In this document: positions 10,905-24,696 of the stretch, in pieces
How positions within the stretch are numbered: position 1 is the stretch's first letter
How the letters are laid out: the number at the start of each line of letters is the position of its first letter
Assembly (NCBI RefSeq): GCF_000189635.1
Contig: NW_002476315.1
Coordinates: 3,567 to 67,566, forward strand
DNA from: Tetrahymena thermophila SB210
Taxonomy: Eukaryota > Ciliophora > Oligohymenophorea > Hymenostomatida > Tetrahymenidae
DNA: 64,000 nt
Direction of reading: 5' to 3'
Translations under genes and position numbers: made by a program
The notes under the pieces: model-generated
The model's input: the letters and a program-made list of their open reading frames with translations, nothing else
What the model was told of the DNA's origin: nothing
Database searches by the model: none

Positions 10905-13900
10905 ATGATTTAAAAAACGCAATCCTTCTACGATTTAGAATAAGTAAAATATTTATTTGTTTAATTATGCTTCGAATTTATTTTTACTTTTAAAAATAGT
11001 TTTTGAGCTCATCTCTATCTTCTCATTATGATCTTCACATTGACCTCAGGTATATATATGAACTATGATATTATTATATTTATTTAAAAAATTATTTACT
11101 TTCAAATTAGGTTATAGCTTATTTTAAATCTTATTTTCTTATTTAAAAAACTAAAATAAAATAATAAAAAACTAAAAATACTTACATACATAATTCTAAT
11201 TTTTAATTATTTATTTGATATATCTTCAATAAAAATATACATAGCTACTGCTAAATAGGAGATCATGGTGTTTAATCAATAAGTTCTGCTTTAAAAAAAT
11301 GTATTAACCTCTCAACTTTTAGAATAGACCTTGGGTAAATTTTAATACCATGTTTTTTGTTTGTTTAAATATGTTAAAAAATAATTACTTATAAATTTGT
11401 CATATTAATTAAATACAAAAATTTTTAATTTTCCATTTCTTCATTTAATTTTATATTAGTTATTTTTAATTAGCTTTATATTATTCCTTTTTTGTTAGCC
11501 AAAATACTCATTTAAAAAATTTAAAAAGATCTAATTAAATAAGCAACGAGGGTGTAACAGCTTTAATTTCCGCTTTGGCTGATTTATCTAATCTCTCAGT
11601 TTTATAACTTGAACTTTAGTAAAAATAAGATGATAATATTCAGTTTTATTTAACAGAATTATTTTCCATTTATATTTTCTATACTTTTTTCTTTTTTTCA
11701 GTTTAATTTTTTAATTTTCTAAAATAAATTTATTTTAAATAAAAATTTACTTAAATTTTATTAAAAGCTAAAATAATATTAGTGAAATATGTGCATAAAG
11801 TCTAAGCTGTGCTTTGAAAAACTTAACTAAAATTTCGATATTAATTATCAATCTTGGGTAGAAATAAAATTAAATTAATTAATTCAAAATAATTTTTTAT
11901 ATTAAATGATTATAACATTTTAAGGAATTTATTTAGAAATATTACTATTATGATTTTAGATTAAATGGTCATAACAAATTTTATACTTTTAATAGCCATT
12001 TAATTAAGATTTCTCATTTTATTATTTGACAATTATCGTTGTTTTAAAAAATTAAAAGATATAATTAAATTGGTTCCTAGGGTACATTAAATTTAGGCTC
12101 TGCATTTGTGAATTGCAATAGTCTCTAAAATTTAACTCTCTAACTCAAGTTAAAATTATTAAAATGCTTTAATTTACAACACTTAATAATTTAATTGCTA
12201 ACTAAGAACAAAAATAAATAAAAAAATAACCAAAAATATTTTAAATAAATAAATAAATAAAGAGTTTTCTTCTTTTTAAAAATTTTAATCATTTTATTTT
12301 TTAATGTCTTTCAATTTTAAAATTAAATTAATTACTTTAAATTTTATTACATTTATTTTCACCCTATTATGGACAATTTAAAATTCTAATATAATTTATT
12401 TGGGTGAAATTTCAAATCTAAAAAAATTAAATTCAAGGTAATTTTTCATATTTTTTCATTAAAAATTAATCTTTCAAAAGATTCTTTATCAAGCAATACA
12501 AAAAAGTTTTTTTTAGGTGAATATTTAATTAAGTAAGTAAGAATTTAAAAGGATTTACAGCAATTAAATTTTATTTATTATGAATATTTTTTTAATTATA
12601 AATAACTCATTAAATATAAAGTGATAATTAAATTGGTTCATAAGGTCTATAAGGTTTAATCTCTAATTTAACTAGTTGCAGTAATCTTACAGATTTAACA
12701 CTAATTCTTTAGTAAAATTAGCCAATTTTAATTTATTTTAATCAATCATTTGTTTAATTTATGATAAAAAAGTTACAGAATCCTCTTTTATAACTTTTAA
12801 ATTATATGAAATATTTATTTATTATTTTTTGATATTATCACTTCTCTTTTAAATTAAAAATTAAATTAATATTTATTTTAAAATGATATTAGTCAAAATT
12901 AAATCGATGATTAAAGTGTTTCTGCTTTAGTTTCTATCGGTGAAAATTGCTCTAAACTATCAAGTTTAACACTAGATCTTGGGTAAAATGCTTTATATTT
13001 TTTAAATTAAATTACTTACTATCAACTCTATTTGTTTATAATTTATTTTTTTCAATTTAAAATTTATTTATTATTTTTAATAGTTGTAACTAAATTTGTG
13101 CTTAAGGAGTATCACACATGGGTTCTACTTTGGCTAAATTTACTCATATCAAAACTCTGAATCTATATCTATAGTAAAAAAAATTTTATTTATTAATAAG
13201 TTATGAAAAATTTTTGGCTAACTATTAACTTTTTAATTTTTATTATTTGTACTCTTTTACTTTATATTTTCATATATTTTTATTAATTTTTAAAAAAGCT
13301 AGAACAAATTAGGGTCATAAGGCACATCGTGTTTGGGTTCTTTGTTGAAAAGCTGCAATAATATATCAAAATTAAATCTTTCTCTAGAGTGAAAAATTTG
13401 TTTGATTTAATTTAATATATTTAAAAAACTTCTTAAATTAACCCTTCCAGCTAAAATATTTGCTTGTTTTGTTAAATTTATAATTTATAATTTATTTATT
13501 TCTTTGCTTATAAATTGATTTTTTAGTTAAAAAACAAATAAATAATTAAAATAAATTTTAATAGTGAAAATTAAATCGGGGTATAAGGAATATCAGATTT
13601 AGCTACTTCTTTGGCAATCTGTAATAATCTCTAAAATTTAGCAATCCATCTGAAGTAAAATGAATTATTTTATTAATTTTCTTATCAAAGAAGGCTGATA
13701 AATTAACTAACTATATTTATTGGTTTTGTTTAAAAGCTTTTATTATTACATTTTTGATCAATTTATTTATTTAATTTTTCATATATTTTAAATCTTATTT
13801 AATTTATCTTAAACTTTTTTATTTTATAATAATTTTATTTTTTTACTTTTCAAAGCAAAAATGAAATTGATGATGAGGGTATTAGAGCTTTGATTTCAGA

Positions 13901-15802
13901 TTTATCAGAATGCACAAATCTCTGTATTTTAGAACTTTCGCTTCGGTAAAAAATCTATTTTTTGTGAAATTTATATTTGCTAAAAGGATAGATAGATAGA
14001 TAGATAGATAAACTACATTTGCTTTGTTTTACATTTTTGCTTTCAATTTTTTTAAATCCGAATTTCATGTTAGCCTAGCCTATTTTTTATATATTTTATT
14101 TAAATATTTAATTTTTTTGTTTAAATTTATAATATAAAAATTTATTTGAAGTAATAACTAAATTGGTGAATAAGGCGTTTCAGGTTTAGATTCTATTTTC
14201 TTAAAGTATAAAAAACTGTCAACATTTAATATTGACCTAGGGTAAAATAATTTTTACTTCTGTTCAGATTATTTTGTTTTTAATATTAAAATTTTTATTT
14301 TTTTAATAAGTCTGATAGCTAATATTGCATTTTTATTACATTTTATTTTAAAATAATTTGATTGTTATAATGAAAATAATATTAAAATAAATTTGAATAT
14401 ATAAAAAGTGGAAATTAAATTGGTGCTACTGGTATTTAAAGCTTAAGTACATCTATTAGAAACTGTTCAAATCTATCAAATTTAACTTTAGCGCTTTAGT
14501 AAATTAATTTATTTGATTATTTTATAATTAAATATCAAAACTAAAAATTTTTATTTGGTTTTAAATTGATTTTTAGTTTTACGTTTTTTTTTTGTTCTAA
14601 TTTTATAACTAACTTTCATATTTTAATTTATTTCACTGTAACATGATTTTGCTAATTTTTTTTTCTATTCAAAAATATTAAAAGCAACTGTTAAATTGGT
14701 ACATAAGGTGTAAAAGATTTACCTCTGGCATGCTATTCTAATCTACAAAGTTTAAGTATCATCTTAGGGTAATGAGTTTATTTGATTTGTTTTTGTTAAT
14801 TAAAATTAATATACTTGAAACCTATAACTAAGTGATAATTAATATTCAAAAGTATTAAATTAAAAATTTTCACAAAAAATCCTCTAAAAAGTTTATTTTG
14901 GGCAGATATGTTAAAATGATTATTCCTCATTAATAAATTTATATTGATATTAGTATTTTTAGAAAATAATTAAGAAATAGTTAATAATAAAAAGAAATGT
15001 TACAAAGAATTTTTAAAATCTATACTAATTTTAATATAAACAGAAAAGCGAAAATTGTTAAATTTTAAAGAAAAGAAAATAGTTTGATATGAATGTCGAT
15101 ATACAAAATTTTATTATAACTTCAATTTGTAATTTTAAAATTGATAAATAAATATCCTCTTTATTTTCATATAAGCTTATTAAATTAAAAATTTTTATAA
15201 TAAGTTTGAATTAAATTGACGATGTGGGTGTTTCTAATTTAGGTTCTGCTTTGGAAAATTGCACCATTCTCTTCGATTTGAAATTGTATTTAGGGTAAGC
15301 ATATTTATTTTATAATATTTTATTGTATTATTTTTTTATAAAATTCTGTGGTTTTATCATTTATAACATAATTCCTAAGTTAAGTTAATTATTTTAATTT
15401 ACTCTTGTCACCTGTTTTTTCATAATAAGTAACACACACACACATATTATATAAAAGCTAAAATTAAATTGGTGACCAAGGTGCTTAAAATTTAGTCTTA
15501 AGTTTGGCAAACTGCTCCAGTATCTTAACTTTATTGCTTGAAATTGAGTAAAAATATCTTCTTTACTTTATTAAATAACTTATTAAAAATTACCAAAAAA
15601 TATTTTTTCATTTGGCAGTTTACTTTTTATTCACAATTAATTAGTTTATATATTTATTTTTAAATGCTTAATTTTATTTAGTATATTTTTAATTAATTAA
15701 TAAATAATAAGATAAAATTAATTAAGTGAAGTTGGTAAAACAAAATTAACCTATCAGATCCTCAAATTTAAGAGATTAGCTTTCAAATAAATTAGCTTGT
15801 GA
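10905..15802 (+). CDS. LRR tandem-exon gene C (15 repeat exons)
   Basis: Eighteen exons: 10905-10943, 11000-11049, 11245-11334, 11529-11618, 11768-11857, 12059-12148, 12622-12711, 12893-12982, 13084-13173, 13299-13388, 13565-13654, 13856-13945, 14152-14241, 14409-14498, 14685-14768, 15205-15294, 15458-15547, 15727-15802; 502 codons plus TGA. The exons through 13945 pair one-to-one with those of gene A, as does the last exon (KFKRLAFKQISL), so A and C are sister copies. The five exons between 14152 and 15547 have no match in A. One of them, 14685-14768, is only 84 nt, a shortened repeat that still keeps the frame. All LRR exons are bounded by phase 2 introns. The repeats are more divergent than in B or E. 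LRR scaffold; partner unknown. Confidence 0.8.
13987..14010. repeat. GATA microsatellite
   Basis: Six perfect GATA units lie in an intron of LRR gene C. Confidence 0.9.
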
Positions 15803-16627
15803 TACATATAAAAATTATCATATTTTATTCAATATAAAATACAAAATAAAATTGAAACTTGTTACTTAAATGCTTATTCTGTATTTTTTTATGATAGATG
15901 ATTTATAAAAATGAATTATTTATTTATTTTCAATTTTTTGCAGTTCCTTAATAATTAAGACCAACTATCTCCCCTAAATTTTTTACTCCTTACTTTAGCT
16001 GGTATTAATTGAAATTTTCTGACATTTTTTTAATATGATATTAATTAATTTCAAAAAATTATTATTAAAAAAAACATAATAATAATCAATATATTTTATA
16101 AAAGTAAATATCTTAATTTTCTATTTTTTAGATTTTTCTTTTTTTAACTCATGTAATTTCTCTTTTGAATTATAAAAATTTAATTTAGTATAAAAAAAAA
16201 TTTATTGTTAATTATATAATAAAACTTTTTAATCCAATAAATATTTTTGAATTTATTTAATTTTAGTTAAAGTATTTTTTTTTAATTAAAATATCTAGAT
16301 AATTATACCATAAACTCTCATGATCTAGGATTTCGGATATTCGATTTCCTAAATCCGAAATGTGAATTTAATTACAAGAATTTTTCAAATATCACTAACT
16401 TCCCATCTCTAATTCCTACTAAATTTTTAAGTATATATTTTAAATACAAATATTAAAATTAAATAATTAATGTTAAATTAATTTTTCTTTAATACCTCTT
16501 CATAAAAGCAAATTTATAAATTAATATTTGATAATTAATTAATTATTAAATTTTCTTTTTTCTTTTTATCCATTTATAATTAATTAAATTCCATAAATTT
16601 CTATTCAATATTTTTGAAAAAAAATAA
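15803..16627. other. Gap between LRR genes C and D, with conserved D-type 5' flank
   Basis: No gene was seen in the left 650 bp. An inverted repeat ATTTCGGAT / ATCCGAAAT lies at 16330-16338 and 16353-16361. From about 16440 the sequence matches the 5' flanks of genes B, E and F (all on the minus strand), ending in a run of A before the ATG, and is the likely promoter and 5' leader of gene D. Confidence 0.55.
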
Positions 16628-18292
16628 ATGATATAATAGATTAAATATTACAAAGAATTAGAAGAAGTAATTATTTATTTTTTTATTAATATTCTTTAAA
16701 TTTAAATAAAATAAGTTTTTAAGCTCTTCACTTTTATCTCATTAGGTTCTCCATATTGATCTGACGTATATTTAATTTATAAAAATTATTTTTACTATTA
16801 TTAATATTTTTTGTATTTTAACTTTGTTTGATTTATTTTCTATTTTATTTTGCATGCTATTTTTTTCCATTTTTTGTTAATTTAACTCATCATTTTATTT
16901 TCAACGTTTGCTTTTATTATTAATTAATCTTAATATTTCATATATTTTCTTCATTTTTTCTTCAAATTAACTATTTAATTATGTATTTTTTCTTCAATAT
17001 TTAAAAAGTAGCAATAATATTTGCCCAAAGGGTGCATCAGGTTTAGGTTCTGGTTTAGCAAATTGCATTAATCTTTCAAATTTGACACTTGGCCTTGGGT
17101 AAAAACAGTTTATTTGTTTTGGATTGCGATATTTTTAAATAAAAAATTTAATTTAAAACAATAAAGCTCTTTTTTCTTTTTATTGTGCTTGCTTGCTTTT
17201 TTTTTTCTTTCTTTGTTAATTTTTTTCTTCAATATTTAAAAAGTTGGAATTAAATTGGCGATGAAGGTGCATCAGGCTTAGGTTATGGCTTAGCAAATTG
17301 TATTAATCTCTCAAATTTGACACTTGATCTTTAGTAAAAACAGTTTATTTGTTCTTGATTGTGATATTTTTAAATATAAAAACTAATTTAAAACAATAAA
17401 ACTCTTTTATTTTTTTCTTTTTATTGTGCTTGCTTGCTTTTTTTCTTCTTTCTTTGTTAATTTAACTCATCATTTTATTTTCGACTTTTGATTTTATTAT
17501 TAATTAATTAATCTTATTATTTCATATTTCTTCTTCATTTTTTCTCTATAATTAAGTAATTAATTATATATATTTTCTTTAACATTTAAATAGTAGGAAT
17601 AATATTGGTGCAATGGGTGCTTCAGGCTTAGGTTCTGGTTTAGCAATTTGCATTAATCTCTCAAATTTGGCACTTGATCTTTAGTAAAAACTGTTTATTT
17701 GTTTTGGATTGTGATATTTTTAAAAATAAAGCTAATTTAAAACAATAAAGCTCTTTTATCTTTTTCTTTTTATTGTGCTTGCTTGCTTTTTTTGTTCTTT
17801 CTTTGTTAATTTAACTCATGATTTTATTTTCAACTTTTGCTTTTATTCTTAATTAATTAATCATATTATTTAATATTTTTTCTTCATTTTTCCTTCTAAT
17901 TGACTATTTTATTATATATTTTTTCTTCAATATTTAAATAGTGGCAATAAAATTGGTGCAATGAGTGCATCAGGCTTAGGTTCTGGTTTAGCAAATTGCA
18001 TTAATCTCTCAAATTTGAAACTTGACCTTACGTAAAAATAATTTATTTGTTTTAGATTGTGATATTTTTAACTATAAAAAATATAAAACAAAAAAGCACT
18101 TTGAATTTATTTGTTAGCTTTTATTTGATTTTTTTCATTATCTTTTTTATTCCACTAATATTATTTTATTTAAAATTTACACAAATTTATTATAAAAGTT
18201 CTAACGAAATGAATGAATCATAAAAATTCAAAGTAATAAGCAAGTGTCTTAAATCAAAAAGATTAGTTGTCTTTGAAAAAAAATTCTAATGA
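16628..18292 (+). CDS. LRR tandem-exon gene D (short, four repeat exons)
   Basis: Seven exons: 16628-16666 (MIQQIKYYKELEE), 16716-16765, 17009-17098, 17244-17333, 17594-17683, 17942-18031, and 18241-18292, with TGA at the end. The total is 166-167 codons depending on the last acceptor. The four middle exons are 90 nt with phase 2 boundaries and near-consensus LRRs (for example IGAMSASGLGSGLANCINL). The last exon was chosen to give the KSKRLVVFE tail shared with B and E; an alternative upstream AG would give a different tail ending at an earlier TGA. This is the shortest member, and its promoter-like flank and introns are closest to those of B and E. It may be a recently seeded or contracted array. 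Confidence 0.78.
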
Positions 18293-19205
18293 TAAACAAG
18301 TGGCGAAAATAGGATGAATAAATATTAAATGTTTGAATAATTGAATATTATACATTTTATAATAGAATATTTTGAAAACGTTTTTTTAACCTAAAAAATA
18401 GATACATAGATAGATTTTATTATTGTTTTTATATTTATAAATACTATATTTTTTAAGTTAATATTTAGCTGAAAAATTTAGAATGATTCTTAATTATTAA
18501 AAGTTTTATTCAATTGAAAATATCCTTTTTTATTTATATAATATTGAGGTAGTTCTCTTTGTTTGCTTTTCTATTTTGTTAAGCTGAAAAAAATTAGTAG
18601 AACATATTAATTTCTAATTTATTTCAATACAGATATTTATATTATTAAAATAAAATTTAATATATTAATTTGAAAAGTATTACTTAGCAGATAAAAATTG
18701 TTTTTGAATTCAAGAATGTATTTATTCTGAATTGTATTTGATTATTTAGTTTAAAATTTGCTAAATATTTGTATTGAAATAAATTAATGATTTCAACTAT
18801 TTATTTTTATTAAACTTTATTGAAATATTAGCTTTTAATGATTTAGTAAAATGAATGAATCACTTGAATGATATAACTAACAATTAGAAAATGAATCAAA
18901 CTAATATTTTCTTACATTAATTACATTATCTAAATAGTATAGTTGATCATTATTTAAATATAAAGTATTATTAATCAAAAATATAAAAGAAAGATATTTA
19001 TCATTACAATTAATAGAAGAATTATGTATGTTTTTACAAATATTTACTTAATTCGGAATATTTGTTTTTCATAAATAAAAGATTTGATAATATCATAATA
19101 AATTAATCAATAAACCAAAAGTTGATAAAAAGTTCGTAATTTGCTTTTAGAAATATCAAATAAAAAGTAGAAAGAAAACATACAAAACTAAATATACGCT
19201 AAAAA
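18293..19205. other. Intergenic after LRR gene D
   Basis: The first 165 bp repeat the sequence at the left edge of the window (shared LRR 3' flank). The rest is AT-rich with no recognisable gene; it should include the promoter of the receptor-like gene that starts at 19206. Confidence 0.6.
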
Positions 19206-22200
19206 ATGCTAACAAAACTTTTTATCTTGATAATAATACCAATTATTTTAGCATTTTTAAGTGCTATTACAAGCTAACTGGCTGCTCTTTATTATAAAAA
19301 CATATACATAAATTAATATTGTGATAATCTCTTTCAGAACCAAGTGAAAATTAGCTCCTCAACGACTTAGTATATCTCATATCGCTTGAGCAAAGAAATA
19401 TATAAATTTCCTTTCTACTTAAATATCATAAATTCTTTCTCGCAAAAAATCATTTAAGGCAAAGTAAAACATCATCCAAAACATCGTCCAGCTCTAGTAA
19501 ATTACATACTTGTATATCTACAGCAGGAAAATAAAGAATTAATTGAGATGGCTGAAAAAAATCCATTTTTAGTTGATGGTTGGTAAATAAATTTAACTTA
19601 ATTGATTTTGTTTTACATTTCTTCAAACTTATACAAAAAACTATCTCAATTAGAGTTTCTTTAATTTAAAATGAAAATGCATCTTTGTTTAAATTTTCAA
19701 AACCGAATTTATTTTTTAAGTAAATGCAAGTAAAGTGTTTTATCATGTGTTTAGGTATGCTTTGCATTATATTAACTGATAAAAAAATATATATACACCT
19801 TGTTGGATTTAGCATCAAATTTGACTTTACTTTATTTGAAATAAAATAGACATCAAAATTTACCATAAAAATAATAATTAATTAATAATTTTAGATATGA
19901 GTTGATTCGAGTATGTATCAATTTATTCACTAATTAATTTATTGATAAGAGAAAATGTAATCCAAATTGAATAATTTAGTAATTTTATTATATAGGTATC
20001 AGCAAAACGAAACACACATGAATAATTTAGATAGTTTTGGAAAAATGCTGATTTAGAATTATACTAAAATGAATTTCCTCATCAAGTCTATTGAACATTA
20101 AAATTTTGTGACTGCAAGAAGCGACAATTTTGAGAAGATTCCATTTTAATCTGTATTTTATGCTTCAGAATAAGGTGGATTTCTTTTCGCTGCTTATTCT
20201 AATACTTCTCTTTCAAATTTAGTTGAGCAAAACAATTAACAAGGAAAATATTAATATGATCCTAGAAATCGTTTTTGGTATTAGAATAGTTTAAATTAAA
20301 CTTCATTTTACATGAATTCGCCAAATTTATCTTATGGTAAAAACATTCCTTATATGTCATAATTCGGATGCTAAAAATTGATGTTTTATAATCCTGTCAC
20401 AGAGAAAGTTGAAAACCATCATGTGTAATGCATTGAAGCGATGCTTTCGAATGTATCAAATTATTTTGATAATATTATAAAATCTTCTAAATAATATTAT
20501 ATTATTGATCCTAGATCTTTATCTATAATTTACAATTCTTAGAAAGATTATAATTAGTTTTAGTTCAACTAAATAGATAACTTTTTCAATGTTGAGTTGG
20601 AATATTTGTAAGATTAAAAACAATCATTATATTTTCAAAATATGATAAATGAAAATTACAACAAATGGGTCTTTAGTACTTCAAGTAATTTCACAACTTT
20701 TTAATAAATGGCAAATTAAAGCTAATTCTAAGTAGTTTTTGACTATAAAAGGAATTCATCTGTTTATAAAGTCATCATTAATCCAGTAATTGGATATGAT
20801 GATATCCCAAAATATATCAGTCAATACTCTAATTCTAATGGGTAGTAGTTAGAGTATGTGTACTTATAAATTAATATGATTTCAAACGAAGATTTAAGAG
20901 CAAAAACAGATTCTTTAATTAAACTCTCAAGTATTTTATTTATACCAGCTTTGGTCTTCATAATAATAATTGGCATATTTCTAATTATAGTAACTTTTTA
21001 GTTTGTGAATCTTACTAAAAAATAGATTTATAACCCAATAATTAAACTTATTTGCATATTAAAAAAAATTAGTATGCTTAAAAAATATAGCAATATGAAA
21101 GAAATAATTATTGAATTTGAAAAGAATTCAGATAAAATATTTCCATCTCATGAAACCAAGCTGCTTTATAAGATTTTTTATGATTTATTTCAATAACTTT
21201 AATATTTAACTGAGCATTTTTTTATTGAGAATCAAGGAAAGACTTTAATTGATTTGAGTAAAAAAGTTAACTTTTTTAAAAAATTTAAAAACTACTACGC
21301 AATAGGAATTGCTCATAACAATATAGGTAATATATTGTTAAATTAGTAACATCATTTTTAGTCTTTGGAGCACTTTGAACAATCAATTATTTATGCTAAA
21401 TACGAAATATAAGAATTTTGTGAAAAAATTGATAATATTGATTTGCTTAAGATTCTTTAGCCATATTGTTTTAAAGATTTTTTATAAGATAACAAAGAAA
21501 ATAAAATGAATTAACATTAATCAATAATAAATAAGGTATCTTCTGTATCAATTAATTAAATGTTTGATAAACATACAGATAATTCTAATGTTAAATAAAT
21601 AAGCAATCGTAGTCAATTTGGCAGTCAAAGAATCGCCAAATCTAATAAACAATAAAAAAAAAGCCATCGATGCACAGTTGATAGTCAAATATTAAAAGAA
21701 GATTACTTATCAAATGCAGAATTATTTTACTTAGACAATTTACTGATTGATGAGAAACTAAAAAAGGAAAATCCTTGTTGTAGAACTGTTGTTAATAGCT
21801 AGTAAAAATCTGATTAAGAAAGAGAAGAAGAATATTTAGAATTTTAAGAATTACTTTAAAATTTATTTTTTAGAAAATTAAATTACATTACTGCTTTAAT
21901 TGTTTTTTAATAGACATTGGACTCAAATAAAAATTAAATAAACTAATACAATTTTTGGGTTTAAATAAAATAGCTGAATAAAGAACTAGTTTAATTGTCT
22001 TCTCATTTACCTTCGTCAGAAAGCATACAAGCAATATGTCAGTGCATATTTTCTAAATGCAATTTTAGCATGTTCAAATTTAAAAAAGCAGAATATACAT
22101 TTTAAAAATCTAAACAAATAATAAAAGTACAGCAAGAAAAGCTAAAGCAAAACAGAACTTAAAAAAATGAATCTGAAGAAAAAAATAAATTAGAAGGTTT

Positions 22201-24325
22201 AATAGCAAACTAAAAATAAGCATTGATTTAATAAAATGTGGTAGCAAGTGAAAAATAAATTATTTAAAATGATTTTAATATAAAAAAAGAAATTAGAAAG
22301 GAAACATTTGATTCTTATTAAAATTACAAAAATTATCCTTTAATTTAAAATTATAAAAACTCTCCTTAAAGTTAAAATAATTAAAATTACAAAAATTCTC
22401 CTTTAAATTAAGATCATAATAGTTATTAGAGCTCATATTTTGTTCCTCTCTCTGAAAGAATAAACTAAGGCTTTTCATAGCATTTTTTTATATAAAAAAA
22501 TATTTAACAAACTGACACGAACTCTTAAAAATATAATTCACCAAAAAAAATAAATATTGAACACAACCATTCTAAAATAAATGAAACAAATTACACCAAT
22601 AAAGTTTATTTAAGCAATTAAAAAAACAATAAACTTTCACTATTGAATTTACCTGCAAACAATCTATATGAATATATTTAGTTTAACTATGCTGAATACC
22701 TTATATTTACTAAGCAATATAAAAAGGCAGCCTATATTCTTACAAGTCTTTTGGAAAAAGGCAGATGCTTAATGTCAAATATGCCTTACAGGATAATCTA
22801 TAAATTGAAAAATATTTTTGATTTATATGGAATAAAAGATAACTCTATCATTGAACAGCAGCAAAGATTTAACAAAGACAAAAAAATTACAATTGTAATT
22901 TCTTTTGAGATGCAAAGTTAAATAGAGAGAATTAATACATAATTTAATTAATAAGGAATCATTGGAGGCGATATTGTAGATTTTCATGCAAAACAAGTTT
23001 AGTTGTACAAAAGAATTGTTGATGAAATTTTAGTGGAAAATAAAGATAGAATTTCTGTTTATTTGAGCTATCTGAACATCAATTATTTATAATAATTTAT
23101 GACACTGATACAAATCAATTAATTAAATTCGATTAAAAAATGTATTTTAAGTTAATTAAATCATTTGATTAGTCAAAATAAGATATTTAAATAAAAAATA
23201 CTCTCTTAACACACTCAACACGAAGATCCTTTAACATTTTATAAAGCTATTTATCCTAGGAATACAATCTTGCATAATAACTCCTTTGAATACTTTGAAT
23301 CTAATTCTTCAAGCATTTCTTTAACGGAACAACAAATTGACTTTTAAGAAAACATTTAATTAAATAAAACAAAAGACAACAGCTAACGTTTTCATTTCAT
23401 TACAGATTAAAAAAATTATCTTATTAATGTTTAAAATTAAAATGAAAGCTAAAAAAATATTTTAGAAGACAATTTAACTATATTTCAAAATGATGTTTGC
23501 AACTTATAATCTTCATAAAGCAGTTAATTGTAATAAATAAATACAGACTAAACTTTGATTAAACACTCAGATGAAAATAAAACAAGAAAGAACAGCTCAG
23601 AAAATTAGATAAAAGAAAATATTTAAGTGAACAAATAAACAACATCTAATATAAAAAAAAATAAAATACCAATAGATAATGAAAAAAAATTAAATAACTA
23701 ATCAGATAAAATACTTAACATCTAAGCGAATTTAGATTAGATAGAAATTAAAAGAAATAAATAAATGAAATAAGAAATCATTAATGATATTTAAATATTT
23801 TAAAACAAAGAAATGTCTGACATAGAAGCTACATAAAAATCTATTGAAATAAATAATTCTTTTCATTATTTTATTAGGCAGGCTTTGAATTAACTCTTAT
23901 TTGAATCAATAAGTTATAAGTTTGGTGAATATAATTTCAATTGCTCTAAATAAAGAAAATCTGACTTATTAAAGTAAAACTTTTATGGGCATTTAGAATA
24001 ACAATCTGTGAAATAGACTAAATTAAATGATTGCTAACTAAACCTTAAATTAATATTATATCAAACTGATTCAGTTTAGATATTTTAAAACGATCTATTT
24101 AAAAGCTTGTGTAAATTGTTGTCTACATTAAACATTTAAATTTTAATATTTTCTAATAAAAGAGGTTCTAACTTCATTGAAAGAAATGAAAATTAAACTT
24201 TAGTTTTTGAAAATTAAGAAATAATCAAAATATTTTATTCAATAGAAAAAATTATTTAATACTTATATTACAAAAGAGATTAGTTCTCTTCATATGCCTA
24301 TCTTTCTTATATTTAACATTACTGA
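19206..24325 (+). CDS. Membrane receptor-like protein with Cache-like ectodomain and TPR-like region
   Basis: Two exons, 19206-19582 and 19996-24325, joined in a Trp codon across a 413-bp intron; about 1568 residues. The N-terminus (MLTKLFILIIIPIILAFL) is an uncleaved signal anchor or first membrane helix. Residues about 30-430 form a probable extracellular sensor region containing YDPRNRFWY near residue 213, a motif typical of Cache-type domains. A second helix lies near 436-461 (FIPALVFIIIIGIFLIIV). The cytoplasmic part has a TPR-like stretch near 558-590 (GIAHNNIGNILLNQQ), then long Gln/Asn/Lys-rich segments including short NYKNSP repeats near 1040-1070. This two-helix sensor plus TPR layout recurs in ciliates. 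The ligand is unknown and no kinase or cyclase domain was seen. The long second exon stays open only when TAA and TAG are glutamine. Confidence 0.78.
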
Positions 24326-24696
24326 ATATAATACACAGTAAAACAATATAAATGAAATATTTTATTATCAATTTAATTATTAAAAAAATCAACTAAACTT
24401 TTCATATTTTTTTTGTTAAATTCTTTTGTAAAAAATTTATATTGTTAAAAATACATATTTATTTATCTTTCAGCTATTCATAGATTTGTTTAAAAATATT
24501 AAATAAATTTACTTGATAATTTGGTAACAAGAATTCATTTTCATTCAATAAATTTTGTTTATATTTGACTAGATAGATTAGATTCATTTTTAGGTTAATT
24601 ATTATTATATATATATATTTAGGTTTTTTAGAAATTTTTTTGTTGCTATTCTTTAGTGTTTCTATAATTTTCTTAAATGTGAATGTGATACATTTA
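24326..24696. other. Convergent intergenic, 371 bp
   Basis: AT-rich 3' flank between the receptor-like gene and the minus-strand coiled-coil gene; contains a short TA run near 24607. No gene supported. Confidence 0.5.
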
